Assembly: GCF_001612945.1 (NCBI RefSeq)
Contig: NZ_BDBK01000016.1
Coordinates: forward strand, 496,001-560,000
Origin: Nocardia inohanensis NBRC 100128
Lineage (GTDB): Bacteria > Actinomycetota > Actinomycetes > Mycobacteriales > Mycobacteriaceae
DNA length: 64,000 bases
Direction of reading: 5' to 3'
Shown: positions 33,840 through 42,755 of the stretch, piece after piece
Layout of the letters: the number at the start of each line of letters is the position of its first letter
Position numbering within the stretch: position 1 is the first letter of the stretch
Notes under the pieces: model-generated
Databases searched by the model: none
What the model saw: only the letters and a program-made list of their open reading frames with translations
Told to the model about the DNA's origin: nothing
Program-made: the position numbers and the translations under genes

Positions 33840-35522
33840 ATGGGGGTCTACGGAATCGACCTGGGCACAACGAATTCGGCTATCGCGCGGATCGACGCGG
33901 ACGGCCGCCCGGAAGTATTGGTCGGTATGAACGGTGAACCGACGGTGCCGTCGGTGGTGCTGTTCGCCTCCGCTGATGATCATGTGGTCGGGGAGGGTGC
34001 GCGGCGGCAGGCCCGGCTCGACCCGGAACACGTGTGTGCGCTGGTGAAACGCCGGATGGGTGACGCGGAGTGGCGCTTCGGCGCGCACGGACAGCGCTGG
34101 TCGGCGCCCGCGGTCTCGTCCTTGATCTTGAAGAGCTTGGCCGCCGACGCGGAGTTCGGCGGCGGCGGGACGGTGCGGCGGGTCGTCATCACCGTGCCCG
34201 CGTACTTCGGCGACGAGGAACGCCGGGCCACCATCCAAGCCGGAACCTATGCCGGGTTCGATGTGGCGGGCGTGCTGTCCGAACCCATCGCGGCGGCGCT
34301 GTCCTACGGGTTCGGGCGGCTCGACGGCAGCATCGAGATCGGTAAGGGCGGCGCGCGGGAGACCGTGCTCGTCTACGACCTCGGCGGCGGCACCTTCGAC
34401 GCCACCGTCATCGAACTCTCGGATCGGCGCATCGCGGTGCTCTCGGTCGAAGGCGACCATCAGCTGGGCGGCGCGGACTGGGACGAGCGCATCGCACTGC
34501 ATCTCTCGCAGCAGTTCTGCGCGGCCAACCCGGACGCCGAAGACCCCCTGGACGACTCCGCCGGCTCGCAGATGCTGGTGCTCGCCGCCGAACGCGCCAA
34601 GCGGGAACTCAGCGAGGCCGAGAGCGCCGAAGTGGTTGTCGCGCACGACGGTGCGCGCGCCGTCGTCACGCTCACCCGGGCCGAACTGGAGGCCATGACG
34701 GCCTCGCTCATGCGCCGCACCATCGACCTGACCAAGTCGTGCCTGGCCGCGGCGGGGGAGCGCGGCGTGCATCAGGTGGATCGGGTACTGCTGGTCGGCG
34801 GGTCCTCCCGGATGCCGATGGTGGCGCGGGAACTGCATCGGGAACTGGGCCTCACCGGGGAGCTGCGCGACCCGGACCTGTCGGTGGCGCGCGGGGCCGC
34901 GCTCTACGGCGAGAAGCTGGAAATGGAGCGCCTGGTCGTCGCCGACCTGGTGACCCGCGGTCGCCTGCGCGACGGCGCCGACCTGAAGGAAGCCGATCCG
35001 CGGGAACTGGAACAGTCCCTGGCGCGGGTGGCGGCCTCGTTCGGGCAGCCGGTCGGCCTGGTGCGGCGGATGCTGGAGATCCAGGTGGACACCGTGGTGT
35101 CGCGCGGGTTCGGGGTGCTGGCGCTGGATCCGTACAACGGGCTGGCGGCGAGCTGGCTGGTGCATCGCAATCAGACGCTGCCGATCAAGGTGCGACGGTC
35201 CTACGGGACGGTGCGCGCCGATCAGGATCAGATCGAGCTGACCATCGTCGAACAGCAGGGGCAGGCCGCCTCGACCCGGCCCGAGGATACGAAAGTCCTG
35301 GTGGAAGGGAAGATTCGGGATATTCCGCCAGGCTATGCGGCGGGCAGTGAAGTGCGGGTGACCTTCGAAATGGGATTCGACGGCGTGCTGCACGTGACCG
35401 CCTACCACGTGGACGCCGATATTCCGCTGACCTTGTCGGTGCAGACCGGGGCCACCCTGTCTCAGGCCGATGTGGCGCGGGAGCTGGATCAATTGCAGCG
35501 CACGCGCCGCCGGTCCGCCTGA
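33840..35522 (+). CDS. Hsp70-like protein lacking the C-terminal lid
   Basis: The protein has 560 residues, against about 620 for DnaK. The nucleotide-binding domain is intact: YGIDLGTTNSAIA (phosphate 1, residues 4-16), VYDLGGGTFDATVIEL (phosphate 2, about 177-192) and LLVGGSSRMPMV (adenosine). After the NBD, a segment of about 60 residues (about 358-420, helical) replaces the conserved hydrophobic linker and DVTP sequence. A beta substrate-binding domain follows, with IPPGYAAGSEVRVTFEMGFD, a diverged form of the DnaK block. The protein ends soon after LSQADVARELDQLQ, so the helical lid is missing. It is a non-canonical Hsp70, paired with a divergent GrpE-like gene and followed after 16 bases by a J-like partner. 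Confidence 0.85.
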   Translation: MGVYGIDLGTTNSAIARIDADGRPEVLVGMNGEPTVPSVVLFASADDHVVGEGARRQARLDPEHVCALVKRRMGDAEWRFGAHGQRWSAPAVSSLILKSLAADAEFGGGGTVRRVVITVPAYFGDEERRATIQAGTYAGFDVAGVLSEPIAAALSYGFGRLDGSIEIGKGGARETVLVYDLGGGTFDATVIELSDRRIAVLSVEGDHQLGGADWDERIALHLSQQFCAANPDAEDPLDDSAGSQMLVLAAERAKRELSEAESAEVVVAHDGARAVVTLTRAELEAMTASLMRRTIDLTKSCLAAAGERGVHQVDRVLLVGGSSRMPMVARELHRELGLTGELRDPDLSVARGAALYGEKLEMERLVVADLVTRGRLRDGADLKEADPRELEQSLARVAASFGQPVGLVRRMLEIQVDTVVSRGFGVLALDPYNGLAASWLVHRNQTLPIKVRRSYGTVRADQDQIELTIVEQQGQAASTRPEDTKVLVEGKIRDIPPGYAAGSEVRVTFEMGFDGVLHVTAYHVDADIPLTLSVQTGATLSQADVARELDQLQRTRRRSA

Positions 35523-35538
35523 GTCGCCGCGAGAACCC

Positions 35539-38082
35539 ATGCGCGCCTTCGACCCCAACGACTATCGCAAGCGGGTGCTCGCCGCCGTCGAGAAGCGGGG
35601 CGGTATCGAACATTCGGATGCGTTCGAGCTGTACGACATTCCCCTGGAAGAGGCCGAACGGGTCGCCGATGGTGAGGTCCGCACTCGCGTGGACGAGGTG
35701 TGGGCGTTCTGGCAGAAGCAGCGCGACCACCCCAAATACCGGGTACTGGTCGGCCTGCTGGTAGACGAACACGACGACCTGTCCGCGCCGCTGCTGCACG
35801 CCTCGTCGCGGCGTATCGAGGCCGAACGCGTGAAACAGCTACGCGCCCGGCGTGATTCGGAACGCTTCGAAATGCTGGACACCGCCATCGAGCGCCTCGT
35901 CGCCCGCTACGGCGGGGTACCGGCCGGCAAGCTTCCCGGCCTCGAGGACATCGGCAAGATGAGCGGCCTGAGCCCCGCCGATATCGCCGCCCGCGTCCGC
36001 CGCCACCGCATCCTCGACGAGCCCGCGGCGTCCGAGGCCGCTCCCGTCCCCGAGGGCGTGAGTCCGCAACGCCGCCAGCAGATCCGCAAACTCCTGGCCG
36101 AATACGAGCGCCTGATCCCCGGCGACCCGGTCCCCACCCTCCTGGTCCTGCTCGGCCTCGACTACACCAAGGCCCACCAGACCAGCGAAATCCGCCTCCG
36201 CGCCGACGCTCTGCGCGCCCGCACCCGCGAACTCCCACCCGGCCGCATCCGAGTGGTCCTCGACGAACTGCTCGTCCACATCAGCGACCTCCTCGAATCC
36301 GGCGGCGCAACCGTCGACGACTACCGGCAAGCCGTCATCGACGACGCCACCGACCTGCTCCGACCCCAGCTCCGCGCCGCCGTCCTCGTCGAAGACCGCC
36401 TGGTAGCACCAGATTTCGACTTCCTGATCGGCGAAGGCATTGCCGCCGGCCTGGACCGCACCACCGTCGAAGCGATCATCATCAACCTCGCCAACGAACT
36501 CGGCACCACCGTCGAAGGCCGCGAACACCTGGCGGGCCCACCGGTTCCCGTGCGCGCGACGGGCGGATCCGGTTGGGGCGCAGGCACTTCGCCGGGCGGC
36601 TTCGGACCGTCCAGCGGAACGAATCGGGCCGCCGGCGGATCGACCGGCGGCGCACCGGGCCGAACCGGCGGTGGTTCGAGAGCCGGCGCCGCAGGTGAAT
36701 CAGGATGGGGTGCGAACACTTCGCAGGGTGGTCGCGGACCATCCGGTGGATCGAGTCGGGGCCCCGGCGCGTCCAGTGGTGGGTCATCGGGTCACGGTGG
36801 TCCGAGTACCCACGGCGGTCCGGGGTCCGGCGGCTCGGCCCGCGAATGGGAAGAACCCCTGAAAGCCGCGCGCGCGGCGTTGCGTCGCGGCCGCCCCAAC
36901 GAGGCCGCCCAGCACGTGGATCGCGCCCAGCGAAACCTCTACGGCGACAGCGCCGGCCTGACCTCGGTCCGCTCGGTCTCCGACCAAGTCGACCAGGTCC
37001 TGAAGGATGCCGCCCTCCGCTGGCGCACCGCCACCGCGGCCTGCGCGGGCAAGCGCTACATGGAGGCCATCGAAGCCCTGGAACATCTCCAGCGCACCGC
37101 CTCCGACGTCCCCAACCCCGCCACCCACGGCCCGACCCTGGACCAGCTCCTGGCCGAGGCCCGCGCCGCCCTCACCGAAGCCGACCGCCAACTGGCCGCC
37201 GCCCCGCCCACCCCACCGGCTGTCCGCATGCGCGCGCTGCTCGCGGTCCTCGAAATCTGCGCCGACCACGCCGGTACCGCAGCTGCCCTGTCCACCCTCG
37301 CGGTAGACCCGCCGGGCCGCGTCACCGCCAGCCGCAAACCCGACGGCACAGTCGTGATCACCTGGACCCCGTCCGCCACCGAAGCCCCCGAATACCGGGT
37401 AACCCGCCTCCAACCCGACGGCTCCTGGCGAGTCGTAGGCCGCACCAGAGGCACCGCCCTCGAAGACGGTGGCGCCACCACCGGCCCCCTCCCCGTCTAC
37501 GGCGTAGTCGCCTCGGTCTCCGGCCGCGCCTCGGAAGTCAGCCGCTCGGACGCGCCCGCCCCGAACCCCTCCGGCTACACGCATCCCGGCCGCACGACCA
37601 CCGGCTCCGGCCGCCCGCCCAGCGACAGCGCCACGAGCCCTTCACCGCGCACGTCCGGCCCGGCCCCGACCGGGGCGCACAGCGCACCCACCTCACCTAC
37701 CAGCGCATACGCCCCGGCCGGCGCAGACCGATCCGGACCCGCTGCCGGCCACCCCACCGACACCTCCGAACCCAGCGGCATGCCGACAATCCGCAACCTG
37801 GTCGAACGCGCCGGCCTCCTTACCTTCGAATGGCCCACCGGCATAACCGAAGTCATGGTCGTAGCCCGCCCCGACGCCCCTCCCATCGATCCGAAAGACT
37901 CCCAGGCCCGCAGCTGGAAAGTCACCAACACCCGCTACCAAATCGACGGCGGCGTAAAACTCCCCGCCGACCTCCCCCACCCCTGCCACGTGGCGATCGC
38001 CTCCTGCCGCCGCGACCCCTCCGGAACCCTCACCGTCGCAGCCGGTTTCGCCCCCTCCGCCCGCATCCGCTGCCTCGGCTGA
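35539..38082 (+). CDS. Large partner of the Hsp70-like protein: J-like N-terminus, helical repeats, FN3-like region
   Basis: The protein has 847 residues from ATG 35539, 16 bases after the Hsp70-like gene. Residues 30-80 look like a J domain: helix I in DAFELYDIPLEEAERV, helix II in RTRVDEVWAFWQKQ, then RDHPKYR with H64-P65-K66 where J proteins have HPD. A helical region runs to about 330. Residues 335-434 are a Gly/Ser linker. Residues 436-555 are TPR-like helices. Residues about 590-670 are FN3-like (GRVTASRKPDGTVVITWTPS). A Pro/Ser/Thr stretch leads to a second beta-rich domain (750-847). It has no signal peptide. It is likely a cochaperone or client-recruiting scaffold (inference). Confidence 0.7.
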   Translation: MRAFDPNDYRKRVLAAVEKRGGIEHSDAFELYDIPLEEAERVADGEVRTRVDEVWAFWQKQRDHPKYRVLVGLLVDEHDDLSAPLLHASSRRIEAERVKQLRARRDSERFEMLDTAIERLVARYGGVPAGKLPGLEDIGKMSGLSPADIAARVRRHRILDEPAASEAAPVPEGVSPQRRQQIRKLLAEYERLIPGDPVPTLLVLLGLDYTKAHQTSEIRLRADALRARTRELPPGRIRVVLDELLVHISDLLESGGATVDDYRQAVIDDATDLLRPQLRAAVLVEDRLVAPDFDFLIGEGIAAGLDRTTVEAIIINLANELGTTVEGREHLAGPPVPVRATGGSGWGAGTSPGGFGPSSGTNRAAGGSTGGAPGRTGGGSRAGAAGESGWGANTSQGGRGPSGGSSRGPGASSGGSSGHGGPSTHGGPGSGGSAREWEEPLKAARAALRRGRPNEAAQHVDRAQRNLYGDSAGLTSVRSVSDQVDQVLKDAALRWRTATAACAGKRYMEAIEALEHLQRTASDVPNPATHGPTLDQLLAEARAALTEADRQLAAAPPTPPAVRMRALLAVLEICADHAGTAAALSTLAVDPPGRVTASRKPDGTVVITWTPSATEAPEYRVTRLQPDGSWRVVGRTRGTALEDGGATTGPLPVYGVVASVSGRASEVSRSDAPAPNPSGYTHPGRTTTGSGRPPSDSATSPSPRTSGPAPTGAHSAPTSPTSAYAPAGADRSGPAAGHPTDTSEPSGMPTIRNLVERAGLLTFEWPTGITEVMVVARPDAPPIDPKDSQARSWKVTNTRYQIDGGVKLPADLPHPCHVAIASCRRDPSGTLTVAAGFAPSARIRCLG

Positions 38083-38118
38083 CGCCCCACCCCGGCCGCT
38101 GCCGCCCAATTTTCATGA

Positions 38119-38175
38119 TCAGTGGCACATGGTGGAGGCGACCCGCCGATAGTCCCCTCCGCCATGTGCCACTGA
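38119..38175. terminator. Long hairpin between the J-like and pptH genes
   Basis: About 20 bp pair (38119-38138 with 38156-38175), including a perfect 13-bp core of CAGTGGCACATGG with its complement. It sits in the 300-base spacer 38083-38382, which otherwise holds a CCTCC-GGAA-GGAGG mini-hairpin near 38245-38258 and no gene. It is a plausible factor-independent terminator for the Hsp70 module. Confidence 0.6.
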
Positions 38176-38382
38176 CCACTGGGTCTGTTCGAAGACTCGG
38201 CGAATTGGTTCGATTTTTCGCTTTGCCCTAGGAATCTCGTCCTCCGGAAGGAGGCTGAAAAGCTGCTGGTGGGGAAGAGGAAGAACGGGGTGGTGGGAAC
38301 ACCGGGAATCCGGCGTGGGAATCTGGGAGCGGCCGGGCCTGTTGGTGCGTAGTCCGGGGCTCGAGTAGGAAGGCGGAGCTGG

Positions 38383-39339
38383 GTGGTAGCGAAACTGGTG
38401 GCGGTGAGCGACATTCATGTCGGGCATCAGGGCAATAAACCGGTGGTGGAGGCCATTCGTGCGGATTCGCCGGAGGACTGGCTGATTCTGGCCGGAGACG
38501 TCGGGGAGAAGACCGACGACTTCCGCTGGGCGCTGGAGACCTTGCGCGGACGGTTCGCGAAGGTCATCTGGGTACCGGGAAACCACGAGTTGTGGACTAC
38601 CGCAAAGGATCCCGTGCAGATGTTCGGGGCCGCCCGGTACGACTACCTGGTGTCGATCTGCCGAGACCTGGATGTGCTGACGCCGGAGGACCCGTTTCCG
38701 GTGTGGACGGGCGCTGGATCCGAGGCGTTCGGCGGGGCGGTGACCTTGGTGCCGATGTTCACGCTGTACGACTACTCGTGGCTGCCCGAGGGAGCGCGGA
38801 CCAAGGCCGAAGGCCTGGCGATCGCGAAGGATCGCAATGTGGTCGCTACCGACGAATTCCTGCTGTCGGCGGACCCCTATGCGACCCGGGATGCCTGGTG
38901 TCACGCGCGGGTGCAGTACACGCAGCGCCGGTTGGATGCGCTCGCCCCGGAGACGCCGGTGGTGCTGATCAATCATTGGCCGCTGGTACGCAAGCCGGTC
39001 GACATGATGTGGTATCCGGAATTCTCGCTGTGGTGCGGGACCGATCTGACTTCGGATTGGCACACCAGCTACAACGTGGTCTGCATGGTTTACGGGCACC
39101 TGCATATCCCGCGCACCACCTGGTATGACGGGGTGCGGTTCGAGGAGGTGTCGCTCGGCTATCCGCGCGAGTGGCAGCGGCGCGGGCTGCCGGAGCAGTT
39201 GCTGCGGCAGATCCTCCCGGTGCCGGATTACGGTGATGAGCTGAACGAGTGGGGCGGGCACTTCAAGATCACGCCGGAGATGGCGGAGGCGGCCGCGCAG
39301 ATGAAGGCGCAGATTCAGAAGCGGCGCGGGGTCGAGTAA
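38383..39339 (+). CDS. pptH: Metallophosphoesterase, PptH-like (phosphopantetheinyl hydrolase)
   Basis: The protein has 318 residues from GTG 38383, with AGGAAGGCGGAG upstream. The calcineurin-like two-metal site is clear: SDIHVGH (Asp/His), ILAGDVGEK (bridging Asp), WVPGNHELW (Asn-His-Glu), NHWP, and MVYGHLHIPR (Gly-His-x-His). In M. tuberculosis the homologous gene Rv2795c (PptH) is beside pptT and removes phosphopantetheine from acyl carrier proteins, opposing PptT. Here it is in the same orientation as pptT and truB, but 5.2 kb upstream, separated by molybdenum-enzyme genes. The PptH role is inferred from similarity and partial synteny. Confidence 0.78.
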   Translation: MVAKLVAVSDIHVGHQGNKPVVEAIRADSPEDWLILAGDVGEKTDDFRWALETLRGRFAKVIWVPGNHELWTTAKDPVQMFGAARYDYLVSICRDLDVLTPEDPFPVWTGAGSEAFGGAVTLVPMFTLYDYSWLPEGARTKAEGLAIAKDRNVVATDEFLLSADPYATRDAWCHARVQYTQRRLDALAPETPVVLINHWPLVRKPVDMMWYPEFSLWCGTDLTSDWHTSYNVVCMVYGHLHIPRTTWYDGVRFEEVSLGYPREWQRRGLPEQLLRQILPVPDYGDELNEWGGHFKITPEMAEAAAQMKAQIQKRRGVE

Positions 39340-39414
39340 CGCGGCTGATTGCTGCCAGATTGCCAAACTGGCGCGAAACGTGCATATCGGGCACCGACCT
39401 GTGATCATGGGGTC

Positions 39415-40503
39415 GTGCGTGATGTGCTGCCGCAGCTGATCGATCGGGTCCGGCGGGGCCCGGTCGCGCTGGCGCGCATTGTCGCGGTGAGCGGGGCCGG
39501 ACCTCGCGAGGTGGGCGCGGCCATGGTGGTCACCGCGGCACACGAGGTCATCGGATCGCTGTCCGGCGGATGCGTCGAATCGGCCGTGGTCGATGCCGCG
39601 ACGACCGTGCTGACCACCGGCGAGGCCGTGCTCGAGCATTACGGCATCGCCGACCCGGACGGCCTGGCGATCGGCTTGACCTGCGGCGGTGAGCTGGAGG
39701 TCTTCATCGAGCGGGTGGATCACGCGCGGCTGCCCGAGCTCGAAGCGCTCGCACACGATATCGCCGCCGCGCGCCCGACCGCCCTGATCACGACGCTGGC
39801 CGCCGCGCCGGAATGGCGGTTGGTCGACCGGACGCAGTCCGAATCCCTTGTAGCGAAACAGGTTCCGGCTGTCAGCAGGGACGCGGAGCATATGGCTCGC
39901 GCCGGCCGCAGCGGCCTCATCGGCTCCGACGAGTGCGAGGCCACCGCCTTCCCGGCACGGGCGTTCGTGCAGAGTTTCGGACCGCCCGCTCGGATGATCC
40001 TCGCGGGTGCGAACGACTTCGTGCGGGCGCTGAGCCGTCTGGGCGCGCAGCTCGGCTACCACGTCACGGTGGTCGATGCCCGCGAAACCTTCACCACCGC
40101 AGCGCGTTTCCCAGCCGCCGACCAGGTGGTGGTGGATTGGCCGGACCGCTATCTGCGCAACGAACACGAGGCGGGCCGGGTCGATGCTCGCACGGTGGTG
40201 TGCGTGCTCACCCACGACACCAAGTTCGATGTGCCCACCCTGGCGGTGGCGCTGAGTATCGAGGAGATCGGCTTCGTCGGTGCGATGGGCTCCCGCCGCA
40301 CCGATGCCGATCGCCGAGAACGGTTGCGCGCGAGCGGAATCGGTCCGGAGCAGCTGCGGCGACTGCGCAGCCCGGTGGGTTTGGACCTGAACGCTTCGAC
40401 GCCGGACGAGACCGCGGTTTCCATTGCGGCACAGATCATCGCGGAGTCCGGGCAGGCTTCGGGCCGCCCACTCGACGCCACGGACGGCCCGATCCATCGC
40501 TGA
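39415..40503 (+). CDS. XdhC/CoxI-family molybdenum hydroxylase maturation protein
   Basis: The protein has 362 residues from GTG 39415. The N-terminal XdhC domain has VSGAGPREVGAAMVV and GSLSGGCVESAVVDAA, with the cysteine that helps bind Moco. The C-terminal Rossmann domain has ILAGANDFVRALSRLGAQLG and the GFVGAMGSRRT motif. XdhC proteins protect and sulfurate the molybdenum cofactor and insert it in xanthine or aldehyde dehydrogenases. It converges on the three-subunit hydroxylase operon (stop-to-stop gap of 5 bases) and surely serves it. A GATCAT box 6 nt before the GTG may be a leaderless -10. Confidence 0.87.
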   Translation: MRDVLPQLIDRVRRGPVALARIVAVSGAGPREVGAAMVVTAAHEVIGSLSGGCVESAVVDAATTVLTTGEAVLEHYGIADPDGLAIGLTCGGELEVFIERVDHARLPELEALAHDIAAARPTALITTLAAAPEWRLVDRTQSESLVAKQVPAVSRDAEHMARAGRSGLIGSDECEATAFPARAFVQSFGPPARMILAGANDFVRALSRLGAQLGYHVTVVDARETFTTAARFPAADQVVVDWPDRYLRNEHEAGRVDARTVVCVLTHDTKFDVPTLAVALSIEEIGFVGAMGSRRTDADRRERLRASGIGPEQLRRLRSPVGLDLNASTPDETAVSIAAQIIAESGQASGRPLDATDGPIHR

Positions 40504-40508
40504 AACGC

Positions 40509-42755
40509 TCAGAGCAGGTGTTCGATCCGCACCGGAATCTCCCGCAGCGTCTTACCGGTGGCATGGCGGATGGCATTGATGATCGCCGCCGCCGCACCCA
40601 CCATCCCGAGTTCGCCGAGTCCCTTGACGCCCAAGGGATTGACCACCGGATCGTCGACTTCGACGAAGGAGATGTCCACGGCGGGCGCATCCGCGTTGAC
40701 CGGCAGCAGGTACTCCAGCAGTGAGGCATTCGACCACCGCCCGTCCCGCGGATCGGCAATGGTCCCTTCCATCAATGCCTGCGACAGGCCCCAATTCAAC
40801 CCGCCCAGCACCTGACTGCGCGCCAGCTTGGCATTGAGCACCCGTCCCGGCGCGAACGCGCCGACCATCCGCCGCACCCGCACGATCCCGAGATCGGCGT
40901 CGACCGCGACCTCCGCGAACTGCGCTCCGAAACTCATGCGCCCGTACGGTATATCCTGCGCCGGCGGCTGCCAGGCCCCGATGGCCTCCAGATCGGTGAG
41001 GTGATTCCGGCGCAACAGCTCCGAATACTCCTCGCTCACAAAGGGTTCGACCCGCGACCGCAACGCCCCGTTCACCGCTTCGATCCGGCCGGCGGGGCGA
41101 TTGTGCAGCGGCGACCCGGAGTCGGTGACCGCCAGCCCGATCAGCTGATCGCGCAGATCAGTGCAGGCGATCTGTACCGCGGCACTGATGATGCCCGCTC
41201 CCATGGACCCGACGGCCGCAGCGATATTCGGGTAATCGGTGTCCCCGATATCCACCCGGATCCGATCGAACGGTATCCCCAGCGCATCCCCGGCCACCTG
41301 CGCCATGGTGGTCGCCACCCCGGTCCCGAAATCCTGGGTGCCCGCCTGCACGATCAGCGACCCGTCGGCCAGTAGCCGCACATGCGCCCGCTGCGGCTGC
41401 CCGGGCTGGTACACCGGATATCCGGCCGTCCCCATACCCCACCCGATCAGCCAGTTCCCGGAGCGCCCGGGCCCGGCCCGCCGCTGTTCGGCCGACCATC
41501 CGAACCGCTGCGCCGCCTGCCGCACACATTCGGCGTACCCGTCCGAACTCCACGGATGCCCGCTCTCCGGATCGATGGCAGCATGATTGCGCAGCCGCAA
41601 CTCGACCGGATCGATGCCGAGTTCGTCGGCCATCTCCTCGACCGCGCACTCCATCGCCACCATGCCGGATGCCTCGCCCGGCCCGCGCATGAAGGTCGGC
41701 GTCATGGTGTTACCCCGGATCAGCCGATACCGACCGTCCCAGCTGGGAATCGCGTACGCCTGCCCGGCGACGCTCAGCGACAGCTCCGCCCAATCGTCGA
41801 AAGGTGAAGTGACCGAGAGCTTGTGGTGCCGCAGCCCGGTGAACGTCCCGGCGCTGTCCGCGACGAGGGTGACCCGCTGCTCCTGTTCCTCGCGTAATCC
41901 GGTGCCGTAGAACATCTGTTCCCGATTCAGCACCACCTTCACCGGCCGTCCGAGCTCCCGCGCCAGCATGGGTGCGAGGGTGACGTGCGGCCACATCATG
42001 GCCTTGCCGCCGAACCCGCCGCCCACGAAATTCGCTACCACCCGCACCTGGCTGGGCGACATGCCCAGGCAGGCGGCCACGGTGGCCTGGGTGGCGGTGA
42101 CGCCCTGGGTGGCGTCGTACACGGCGACGGTGTCCCCGTTCCACTCGGCCGCCGTGGCCGAGCATTCGATCGGATTGTGGTGGTTGGCCGCGAAATGGAA
42201 AGTGGCGTCGACGGTGTGGGCCGCCGCCCGCGCCGCCGCCTCGAAATCGCCACGCGATTGCACCGCCGGAACCAGGCCGCAGAACACCGTTTCGGGCTGG
42301 TATTGCGCGTCCCGGCCGTCGTCCAGCCGAATCAGCGCGTCCTTCCGATCGTATTGTGCGGTGACCAGCTCGGCCGCCTGCTGAGCCGCTTCGAAGGTGT
42401 CGGCGAGGACCACCGCGATCGGCTGCCCGTAGTAGTGAACGACGTTGTCCTGCATGGGGAAGAAGGTCTGGCCCGGCGCCGGTCCGCCGTACGCGGAGGG
42501 CAGCGTCGGCGGCAGGTTCGCGAGCCGGGGCAGGTTCTCGTGGGTGTACACCGCGACCGCCCCGGCTGCCAGTGCCGCATCGGCATCGATGGAACGCACT
42601 GTCCCGCTGCCGATCCGGGCGCCGACCAGTACCGCGTGCGCGATGCCCTGCAATGGCACCTCCGCCGTGTACCGCGCCGCCCCGGTGATCTTCGCTCGTC
42701 CGTCGACCCGATCGAATCCCCGCCCGACCAGCGGTCCGGAAGCGGTGGCGGTCAT
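40509..42755 (-). CDS. Molybdenum hydroxylase large (Moco-binding) subunit, PaoC/CoxL type
   Basis: The protein has 748 residues from ATG 42755, overlapping the FAD-subunit stop by 4 bases. It has an aldehyde oxidase/xanthine dehydrogenase a/b hammerhead domain at the N-terminus (DRVDGRAKITGAARYTAEVP). The Moco-binding motifs include NFVGGGFGGKAMMW. The C-terminal KGLGELGMVGAAAAI holds the catalytic glutamate of the xanthine dehydrogenase family. The active-site loop does not show the CoxL AYRCSFR motif, so it is not a CO dehydrogenase; a form resembling periplasmic aldehyde oxidase PaoC/YagR is more likely. The substrate is probably an aldehyde or N-heterocycle. Confidence 0.87.
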   Translation of the reverse strand: MTATASGPLVGRGFDRVDGRAKITGAARYTAEVPLQGIAHAVLVGARIGSGTVRSIDADAALAAGAVAVYTHENLPRLANLPPTLPSAYGGPAPGQTFFPMQDNVVHYYGQPIAVVLADTFEAAQQAAELVTAQYDRKDALIRLDDGRDAQYQPETVFCGLVPAVQSRGDFEAAARAAAHTVDATFHFAANHHNPIECSATAAEWNGDTVAVYDATQGVTATQATVAACLGMSPSQVRVVANFVGGGFGGKAMMWPHVTLAPMLARELGRPVKVVLNREQMFYGTGLREEQEQRVTLVADSAGTFTGLRHHKLSVTSPFDDWAELSLSVAGQAYAIPSWDGRYRLIRGNTMTPTFMRGPGEASGMVAMECAVEEMADELGIDPVELRLRNHAAIDPESGHPWSSDGYAECVRQAAQRFGWSAEQRRAGPGRSGNWLIGWGMGTAGYPVYQPGQPQRAHVRLLADGSLIVQAGTQDFGTGVATTMAQVAGDALGIPFDRIRVDIGDTDYPNIAAAVGSMGAGIISAAVQIACTDLRDQLIGLAVTDSGSPLHNRPAGRIEAVNGALRSRVEPFVSEEYSELLRRNHLTDLEAIGAWQPPAQDIPYGRMSFGAQFAEVAVDADLGIVRVRRMVGAFAPGRVLNAKLARSQVLGGLNWGLSQALMEGTIADPRDGRWSNASLLEYLLPVNADAPAVDISFVEVDDPVVNPLGVKGLGELGMVGAAAAIINAIRHATGKTLREIPVRIEHLL

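Noticed and set aside
38119..40497. A 792-codon minus-strand open frame opposite pptH and xdhC
   Set aside because: It is a shadow of two well-defined genes with intact catalytic motifs; the translation is His/Arg/Gln-rich without recognisable folds.
40509..42755. Carbon monoxide dehydrogenase large subunit
   Set aside because: The CoxL active-site motif AYRCSFR is absent and the FAD subunit has the PaoB-type cysteine loop.
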